From contig NC_087110.1 of the NCBI RefSeq assembly GCF_963855985.1, positions 4,455,001 to 4,519,000 of the forward strand: a stretch of 64,000 bases of DNA, written 5' to 3'. Positions within the stretch are counted from its first letter, which is position 1. Each line of letters starts with the position of its first letter. The notes beneath the pieces are model-generated. The model was not told the DNA's origin and ran no database searches. It saw only the letters and a program-made list of their open reading frames with translations. Shown piece by piece: positions 59,501-64,000 of the stretch. The position numbers were made by a program, and so were the translations under genes. The DNA is from Ostrinia nubilalis (lineage: Eukaryota > Arthropoda > Insecta > Lepidoptera > Crambidae).

Positions 59501-59643
59501 TTTATCAACCCGATTAGCCTTAGAAATTCTTTATTGGTCTTGGTAAGCTTCTTTTTTAGTTGAAACGGTGTGCTTTTGCGAGATGATCTTCGAGGAATGG
59601 CTTGGGTATACGACTGAGGGGGGTTTTTATTGAAATTTATCAT
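59497..59643 (-). CDS. Small basic protein (48 aa) between penton and major capsid genes
   Basis: The frame opens at ATG 59641-59643, whose last bases lie in the penton stop (ATGA), and closes with TGA at 59497-59499, which overlaps the capsid ATG (ATGA). The product starts MINFNKNPPQSYTQAIPRRS and continues with a Lys-rich STPFQLKKKLTKTNKEFLR and a hydrophobic tail LIGLIK. Fitting exactly between two genes with stop/start overlaps at both ends, and having the strongly basic TPFQLKKKL..N.EFLR pattern I recall from insect Polintons, argues that it is real. A DNA-condensing or capsid-cementing role is possible but unproven. Confidence 0.7.
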   Translation of the reverse strand: MINFNKNPPQSYTQAIPRRSSRKSTPFQLKKKLTKTNKEFLRLIGLIK

Positions 59644-60311
59644 TTTTTTCTGAAATGTAAATACAGCTGGACTTCTTCACCTCGTAAATTTATCTCTTTA
59701 TTGTCAGCGTCCAACAACCGTATATTGATAGCACTTATAGAATTTTGATTAACAGGAAAATAAATTAAGTTTTTAGGTATCTCAATTATTCGATAACCAG
59801 GTGGAACATTAGGCACAAATTCATAAATAATGTGACTGGCTTTCCCGTTTACAAAGGAACCACTAACTACGTCGCATTCGATTCTCACAATGGTTGTTGA
59901 TAGAATGCTAACAGGGTACTGTGAATCAGTACTTATATTAGCTTGTATTGTCTCCATTCCAAAACCTAGTATTTTACCAATTGATTCACTTTTATTAAAA
60001 TGAACATCTTTGGAGCAAAAAAGGTTTGTCTTCAATGTATTGTTATTGCAAGTTAGTTTTAATACAGTGTTCTTCATATTGTCTTTTAAATAATCACAAA
60101 TATCCTGAAGCTCATAAGATCCTTCAGGAATTTCGATGATTTCATTTTCACCATAATGAAACTTATTGTTTCGTTTATCGATATTAGGAATAGAGTTAAA
60201 AGTTGAGAAATACAAAAGACCGCATTCATATTCTCCTCGAAGTTCCAAACTTGGTGAATAATTTGTTGTTAAAGAGGCTCCACTTCCAGTTAAAGATACA
60301 GTGAAAGACAT
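59640..60311 (-). CDS. Penton-like minor capsid protein candidate (223 aa)
   Basis: ATG at 60309-60311, 16 bases after the protease stop. It is predicted mostly beta: TVSLTGSGASL, then IPEGSYELQDICDYLKDNM, SESIGKILGF near the middle, and the C-terminus NLRGEEVQLYLHFRKK. Length (about 220 aa), order next to the hexon-like gene and these motifs match the single-jelly-roll penton protein of Polintons and adintoviruses. It would occupy the capsid vertices. Its TGA overlaps the ATG of the 48-aa gene. Confidence 0.7.
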   Translation of the reverse strand: MSFTVSLTGSGASLTTNYSPSLELRGEYECGLLYFSTFNSIPNIDKRNNKFHYGENEIIEIPEGSYELQDICDYLKDNMKNTVLKLTCNNNTLKTNLFCSKDVHFNKSESIGKILGFGMETIQANISTDSQYPVSILSTTIVRIECDVVSGSFVNGKASHIIYEFVPNVPPGYRIIEIPKNLIYFPVNQNSISAINIRLLDADNKEINLRGEEVQLYLHFRKK

Positions 60312-60327
60312 TTTTATACTAACACAT

Positions 60328-60717
60328 TTATTTATTTCGTTTGCTATTTAAATGCTTTTTCCAATAATTTCTTAAAAATTTTAGACACAAATGACCACAA
60401 TTAGTAGTGCCGTAAGCTTGATGTCTTACATAATTGTAGTTTATAGGCAAGGCATACATATATTTCATTAATTCTAACGGTGGTTTTAAATTACCAAAAC
60501 TATCATAATATTCTACGTAATTGTTTTGCTTTACAAAGGCTACCCAATGCGTACCTGGATTTATGTTGCTATCCAAATTTAATATTCCACATTCTATTTT
60601 TCTAGGTTTCAAAGGTAACGTATCTCTCATGTAAACACCGCGAAAGTAAGGAATGTCATTAGCATGTTCCAAAATATCGAGGTTAGTGAGCGCACGTCTA
60701 GGTAGCCGCTTAATCAG
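60328..60717 (-). CDS. Adenain-like cysteine protease, no AUG at its N-terminus (129 aa in frame from 60717)
   Basis: The conserved part spans the frame from CTG at 60715-60717. N-terminal RRALTNLDILEHANDIPYFR and GVYMRDTLP match the family's start, so the protein begins upstream of the first ATG (inside VYMRD). Catalytic residues are visible: His in NPGTHWVAF, Asp in YYDSFG, Gln in VRHQAYG, Cys in TTNCGHLC. Spacing fits adenovirus/Polinton maturation proteases (Ulp1-like fold), which cleave capsid precursors. There is no ATG between the PLA2 gene stop and the conserved start. The preceding A AAA AAC TGA at 60714-60723 is phased so that a -1 frameshift would continue into this frame, and CTG itself overlaps the stop as CTGA. 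Either would explain its expression. Confidence 0.85.
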   Translation of the reverse strand: MIKRLPRRALTNLDILEHANDIPYFRGVYMRDTLPLKPRKIECGILNLDSNINPGTHWVAFVKQNNYVEYYDSFGNLKPPLELMKYMYALPINYNYVRHQAYGTTNCGHLCLKFLRNYWKKHLNSKRNK

Positions 60718-60723
60718 TTTTTT
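60714..60723 (-). promoter_or_regulatory. Candidate -1 ribosomal frameshift site (A AAA AAC next to TGA)
   Basis: In the PLA2 frame the codons are TCA AAA AAC TGA, so the heptamer A AAA AAC is in the exact X XXY YYZ phase used by eukaryotic -1 frameshift signals. After a -1 slip the next codon is CTG at 60717, the protease frame. A weak stem (AGCG at about 60709-60712 with CGCT at about 60691-60694) is the only downstream structure I can draw by eye. Confidence 0.5.
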
Positions 60724-61442
60724 GATGGGTTAAGATATAACCCTGCTCCTTTTTTATGAGGTTTAATATATAATCCTTTTCCAAGAGCCACCGCTTCCAT
60801 CATTCTGTTATGTCTTTCAGATTCCTGAAGACTCTTCTGTGCAGCTTTAGAATCATTCACAGCTTTTGCTATACCTGCTGCTCCTCCAGCTAGTGAACCT
60901 AAAGCTGACAATCCCGCAAATATGGGAATAAGTGGTAAAAGTCCTCCACACTTTGGAAGAGGAATGATACGTGGCAAACGTATTCCTTTCTTTTTACTAA
61001 ACAGTTTCTTTGCAACTGCATAAGCATATTTTATAACAGAGTTTTGATCCTTGGATTTCATTTTTTTCAATAGGGACTGTATTTTTTTCACACCTTTCTT
61101 AAATGATTTCATGCCACTGCCTGTTCTGATTTTTGCCTTCATAGCATTTTTTACTATCCATGATGCAATTTTTTCTCCTTTTCCAGCATCTTTCGATTTC
61201 AATCTCCTTTGAGCCATATTCAAAAGTTCCAAGTCGGCTTTGCGTCGAGCTCCAGGATCTTTATTATTGTAAGAAATATCGTGGTGCATGCAAGCGTTAT
61301 CTAATTTGTTAACCCCTCGATCGCCTTTTAGAATCCGTTTTTGAAGTTTCGTACCGGGACCACAAAATTGATACCCAGGTATATGTAACTCGAACGGCAA
61401 ATGATCTACCAAGCTATTGATTACACCACTGCCTTCCTTCAT
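60714..61442 (-). CDS. PLA2-domain virion protein (242 aa) with hydrophobic segment
   Basis: ATG at 61440-61442. Residues 23-60 carry a parvovirus VP1-type phospholipase A2 core: a calcium-loop-like FCGPGT (26-31), then DNACMHHDISY with C51 and catalytic H54-D55, and Y58. A Lys/Arg-rich middle (80-160) and a glycine/alanine-rich hydrophobic stretch (LLPLIPIFAGLSALGSLAGG, 168-187) follow, then the C-terminal GKGLYIKPHKKGAGLYLNPS. Such proteins in adintoviruses and Polintons are thought to act in membrane passage during entry; here lipase and membrane-active parts are in one chain. The C-terminus sits on the A AAA AAC heptamer used to propose fusion to the protease. Confidence 0.85.
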   Translation of the reverse strand: MKEGSGVINSLVDHLPFELHIPGYQFCGPGTKLQKRILKGDRGVNKLDNACMHHDISYNNKDPGARRKADLELLNMAQRRLKSKDAGKGEKIASWIVKNAMKAKIRTGSGMKSFKKGVKKIQSLLKKMKSKDQNSVIKYAYAVAKKLFSKKKGIRLPRIIPLPKCGGLLPLIPIFAGLSALGSLAGGAAGIAKAVNDSKAAQKSLQESERHNRMMEAVALGKGLYIKPHKKGAGLYLNPSKN

Positions 61443-61494
61443 CGATAATCATCTAGTGTCCCAAAGAGAGATCCTGTGTTATTTATATACTTAT

Positions 61495-62430
61495 CTAAAT
61501 CACTAATTCACGTTTGTCTACCCAACTGTTCTCTTTATCACTTAGTCCTAACCATTTTACAAAAAGTTTGTTTTCTTTTTTCTTTATAACTTTTTCAATA
61601 AGGTAGATGTCTGGAAATTTAGTTTTTTGTAACTCGTATCCATAAAAAGAGCCTAGAATATTTTGGTTGTATTTGTCTTTTATTTGATACGTTTGAGGAT
61701 AGGTATCATTAATTTTTACGATTTGAAATATTTCCGTAGACCAATTAGGGGTATAACCTTTATAGAAATCTCCTTTGTATTTACTTATACGAACAAAATC
61801 GTTAACTTTAAAAGTGGATCCTTGACGTACTGTCTTTGGCTTTCGGGTTTTAATGATATTAGATTTAACTAAAGCCTGATTCGCATGATTAACATCAATC
61901 GGTTTGAACTTTGTAATGCGGTGCAAAGTGTTGTTATAGCGATGCACCACGGAATCTAAATTACATTGAAACCATTGATATCGTCCGCACAGACTGAATG
62001 TTTTGTAAAGATGTGATTTTATAGTTCTTATAACTCGTTCTACTATAGAGGCTTTTTTAACAGAATATGTGGAATAATGGTTTATGTTGTAATTTTTCAT
62101 TAACTTTTCAAAAGAATTATTATAAAACTCTGTACCCAGATCTGTTTGTAAATTGTTTGGCTTCCGTGTTGATTCAGATAATATACTTTGCATTGCATTT
62201 GTAACATATAGTTTAGATTTTGCTTTCAACGGTCTTACCCATACAAATTTTGATAAAGTATCAATTACTACTAGTACATATTTATATCCTTTATTATACG
62301 ATGAATATTTTTGAAAATCCATAAGATCCGCTTGCCATAAATCATCTATTCCTTTAATGTTAGTATGACGGCGACAGAAATTTCTTCTTGCTGGCTTGTG
62401 GAGCTCGTTAACTATGTCTTGTTTACTCAT
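61495..62430 (-). CDS. Retroviral-type integrase with C-terminal chromodomain (311 aa)
   Basis: I start at ATG 62428-62430 (MSKQDIVNELHKPARRNF), which overlaps the upstream stop as ATGAGTAA; an in-frame upstream extension lacks conservation. The rve core is intact: D35 in WQADLMDF, D97 in LQTDLGTEF, E131 in KKASIVERVIRTIK (33 residues after D97, close to D-35-E). The usual zinc-binding N-domain is replaced by the short HKPARRNFCRR segment typical of Polintons. The last 37 residues (IYLIEKVIKKKENKLFVKWL then GLSDKENSWV) form a chromodomain-like module, which could steer insertion towards modified chromatin. It cuts and joins element ends, giving 6-bp duplications in this family. Confidence 0.93.
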   Translation of the reverse strand: MSKQDIVNELHKPARRNFCRRHTNIKGIDDLWQADLMDFQKYSSYNKGYKYVLVVIDTLSKFVWVRPLKAKSKLYVTNAMQSILSESTRKPNNLQTDLGTEFYNNSFEKLMKNYNINHYSTYSVKKASIVERVIRTIKSHLYKTFSLCGRYQWFQCNLDSVVHRYNNTLHRITKFKPIDVNHANQALVKSNIIKTRKPKTVRQGSTFKVNDFVRISKYKGDFYKGYTPNWSTEIFQIVKINDTYPQTYQIKDKYNQNILGSFYGYELQKTKFPDIYLIEKVIKKKENKLFVKWLGLSDKENSWVDKRELVI

Positions 62431-62773
62431 TCTTATCAAGTTTTGAAGGTAACATAAGATCGATTTCTTTTTTTGTGTAATACAATTTACTGAAATTGAC
62501 ACTAGTTAATTTTTCTAAATTATTTAAATATTTTTTAATGTTGGTTTGAATTGATTTCATTTCATTTTTTAGATCTTGAACATATTTATCGACATACTCT
62601 TTATTTACAGCCTCGTCATCCTTTTCAGGAGTTGGTAGTCCTTTTAATCTCGATGATTTTAAATCAAAGTCGCCTGCATCTGACTTTACTAATGTGTTGG
62701 TAGGAATGTTATTAGAAAATTCAGATAGTCGTAAACGCTTATGAACGTGATGACCAAATTTATCTATATTCAT
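62423..62773 (-). CDS. Tail-fibre-motif, coiled-coil protein (116 aa)
   Basis: ATG at 62771-62773, overlapping the stop of the DUF8207 gene as ATGA. Residues 44-62 (KGLPTPEKDDEAVNKEYVD) match the N/K..P....DAVNK.YVD repeat found where phage tail fibres and similar trimeric spikes begin. SDAGDFDLKSSRLKG before it and a heptad-rich helix after it (62-90) fit a short trimeric stalk. There is no C-terminal receptor-binding head, so it may be a virion anchor or a truncated fibre. It is read between DUF8207 and integrase, with overlapping frames on both sides. Confidence 0.65.
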   Translation of the reverse strand: MNIDKFGHHVHKRLRLSEFSNNIPTNTLVKSDAGDFDLKSSRLKGLPTPEKDDEAVNKEYVDKYVQDLKNEMKSIQTNIKKYLNNLEKLTSVNFSKLYYTKKEIDLMLPSKLDKNE

Positions 62774-63840
62774 TGCCGTCTGCTCGGCTTCTGTAGTTTA
62801 ATGGTACTGTTGAATCCTCCAGATGGTAGCTTTATATATTTTATGTCTTTTATAATACCAGCTTCATGCAGTTCTTCTATTATTGCATAAATTTCATTAT
62901 TAACTCCAGTGTTACCAGCTGCCCATGACCCGAGTAGTAATTTTAGCCTTTCTACTAATTCATTCGGATCATCCCAATAAACTAAATCAGTATCCTTCTT
63001 AACTTCTTTCAATATATCGATGCCTTCACCTCGCGGGAGACTTTCTACACTACTTGCGTGACTTCTAGAGAACTTAAATAAAGGTTTAATCACGTTCATA
63101 TATTTAAATCCTTTATTACTGTTTATTGGTTTAAATGGATCGAAGTTACGTTTGTGTGCATTGGTATCTATAAGTACTAATTTATAATTTTGTAAATCCT
63201 CGTTTGTAATTATTTTTAAATTTGGTGCCTTTTGGTATAATAATTCTTTCAAGCCTGGAGTTTTTTTTAGGCTACGGCTTCCAATTATCAAAATGCGTCC
63301 ATCGTCATAAACACGTGTATTACCGAGCATCAATTTTCCATTAACATTTCTAACACCAAAAGGAATATTTTGCATTACTTCAGATGACACAGACCATGAT
63401 AAAGAATCATTAGCAATACTTGGTGATGACTGAATAGATTTAAATGAGTTGTCATGGACATCGTGTTCATGAGTGGGTGATGTGGTGAGGGTTTTGTTAG
63501 GTGTTTTACAATCATCATTTTCTAAAATATCTTCATAATCATTTAAATTTTCCTCGTTGTCAACATCCGTTTTGTAGTAATCAAAGTCTTCATCTGAATT
63601 ATTGGATGACTGGCTTTCGATATGTTTAGTTCTTTTAACTGACTGGATTGGTTCTGTTTCTTCTTCGTTGTAGCGTTTGCCATCAGGTCTACTACTTAAT
63701 AGTTTAAGAGGGTTCACAATAGGTTTAAATATTGTTTCCAGTGTCATATCATTTTTCATTTTTGAATCTTTTAACATTTCTACTTTTCTTTTCACAGCTG
63801 ACGCTGACTTTAAAATTTGTTCCTTAAGGTTCCGCTCCAT
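62770..63840 (-). CDS. DUF8207-type Polinton protein (356 aa)
   Basis: The first ATG in frame is at 63838-63840 (MERNLKEQILKSASAVKRK); upstream codons in frame lack an AUG. The N-terminus is helical and basic, then an acidic Ser/Asp-rich linker (about 80-150). From about residue 161 the conserved domain begins: FGVRNVNGKLMLGN, then KKTPGLKELLYQKAP, LVLIDTNAHKRNF, VYWDDPNELVERLKLLLGSW and AAGNTGVNNEIYAIIEELHE. This order is shared with a large family of insect Polinton proteins whose role is unknown. It is the first gene of the - strand series and has a TATA box 70-80 bases upstream. Confidence 0.75.
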   Translation of the reverse strand: MERNLKEQILKSASAVKRKVEMLKDSKMKNDMTLETIFKPIVNPLKLLSSRPDGKRYNEEETEPIQSVKRTKHIESQSSNNSDEDFDYYKTDVDNEENLNDYEDILENDDCKTPNKTLTTSPTHEHDVHDNSFKSIQSSPSIANDSLSWSVSSEVMQNIPFGVRNVNGKLMLGNTRVYDDGRILIIGSRSLKKTPGLKELLYQKAPNLKIITNEDLQNYKLVLIDTNAHKRNFDPFKPINSNKGFKYMNVIKPLFKFSRSHASSVESLPRGEGIDILKEVKKDTDLVYWDDPNELVERLKLLLGSWAAGNTGVNNEIYAIIEELHEAGIIKDIKYIKLPSGGFNSTIKLQKPSRRQ

Positions 63841-63907
63841 TGTTACGAGTTCCACTCTGTTTGACTTCTCAATTCAAACTAGTTTGTTGGAACGTAAGTA
63901 ACAGTTA

Positions 63908-63917
63908 CTTATATAAG
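63908..63917 (-). promoter_or_regulatory. TATA box of the - strand gene series
   Basis: CTTATATAAG about 70 bases before the DUF8207 ATG. A start site about 30 bases downstream would leave a short leader. It is the only good TATA upstream of the - strand genes, in line with one polycistronic message. The remaining 63918-64000 holds nothing recognised. Confidence 0.5.
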
Positions 63918-64000
63918 AAATAAATAGTTTAATCTACTTTAATGAATGTATCAAACTTCATTCTATAACAACCTTTGTTTCGTTCACAATCCTTATTTAT

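Larger units (their letters stand above)
51226..64000. mobile_element. Maverick/Polinton (adintovirus-like) element; right end outside the window
   Basis: The combination of protein-primed DNA polymerase B, retroviral-type integrase, adenain-like protease, double-jelly-roll and penton-like capsid candidates and a PLA2 virion protein defines the family. Genes are divergent-convergent: + strand 51.3-57.6 kb and - strand 57.8-63.84 kb, with both sets ending near 57.7 kb. All main frames are open, so the copy is young or maintained. A host interspersed repeat in an intron (51829-52030) shows it is part of the chromosome. No FtsK/HerA-type packaging ATPase is found between 51.2 and 64.0 kb, so it is either right of the window or lost. 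The left boundary is set at the first recognised gene, not at a TIR. Confidence 0.92.

Noticed and set aside
62460..62485. A-run in the fibre-like gene as a -1 frameshift site into integrase
   Set aside because: Integrase is in the +1 frame relative to the fibre-like gene at that point, so a -1 slip would not reach it; the ATGAGTAA overlap is a better explanation.
62431..62502. Longer integrase start at 62502
   Set aside because: The extra N-terminal 24 residues lie inside the fibre-like gene and do not resemble integrase; the ATG at 62430 directly precedes the conserved HKPARRNF segment.
63841..63855. Start of the DUF8207 gene at a GTG (63855)
   Set aside because: No reason to use a non-AUG start; an ATG follows five codons later at 63840.

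Overview
The window looks like chromosomal DNA of a moth or butterfly (Lepidoptera). It is AT-rich, carries spliced insect genes, and is crowded with repeats I recognise as typical of lepidopteran genomes: LINE 3' ends containing the words GGACGTCCACTGCTG and AGGCCTCCCCC, interspersed repeats opening with CTAGCTTTTGCCCGCGGCTTC-like sequence, (GATGAT)n tails and many short inverted-repeat elements. Assignment to order is by recognition, not by a search.

Left part (1-31 kb), host genes. The 3' seven exons of an odorant receptor gene run on the + strand from 118 to 8404, with introns filled by transposons. A Myb DNA-binding-domain exon lies at 22580-23370 and is split by a hAT-type MITE. An intronless 606-codon gene at 28377-30197 encodes a KRBA2-like, integrase-derived protein. 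It keeps the HHCC zinc motif and two catalytic aspartates but lacks the third acidic residue.

Middle (8.5-49.4 kb). This is almost entirely transposon debris: a TA-flanked foldback family in four copies (4.5, 9.3, 15.5 and 38.2 kb), nested insertions (Tc1 inside Bel/Pao inside a foldback; hAT MITE inside a palindromic MITE), several hAT MITEs with 8-bp target duplications, LINE tails, a tRNA-like sequence, and a 189-bp higher-order tandem repeat at 48.2-49.1 kb.

Right part (about 51.2 kb to beyond the window edge). This is a Maverick/Polinton (adintovirus-like) element with intact reading frames. On the + strand are a spliced 180-aa gene, protein-primed family B DNA polymerase, and two small related proteins. 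On the - strand, from right to left, are a DUF8207-type protein, a tail-fibre-motif protein, a retroviral-type integrase with chromodomain, a PLA2-domain virion protein, an adenain-like protease, a penton-like capsid protein, a 48-aa basic protein not previously obvious, a double-jelly-roll-type major capsid candidate, and a 164-aa protein. No packaging ATPase and no terminal inverted repeat is seen inside the window.

The most unusual signal is how the Polinton genes are joined. Four - strand junctions share a 4-nt stop/start overlap (ATGA) or a close variant (ATGAGTAA). The two small + strand genes acquire the same ATGA overlap only after removal of a predicted intron. The protease has no usable AUG in front of its conserved N-terminus and is joined to the PLA2 gene at a perfectly phased A AAA AAC heptamer next to the TGA stop (also readable as a CTGA overlap). 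The start codon of the first + strand gene is itself split by an intron. Together this suggests polycistronic messages translated by reinitiation and/or frameshifting.
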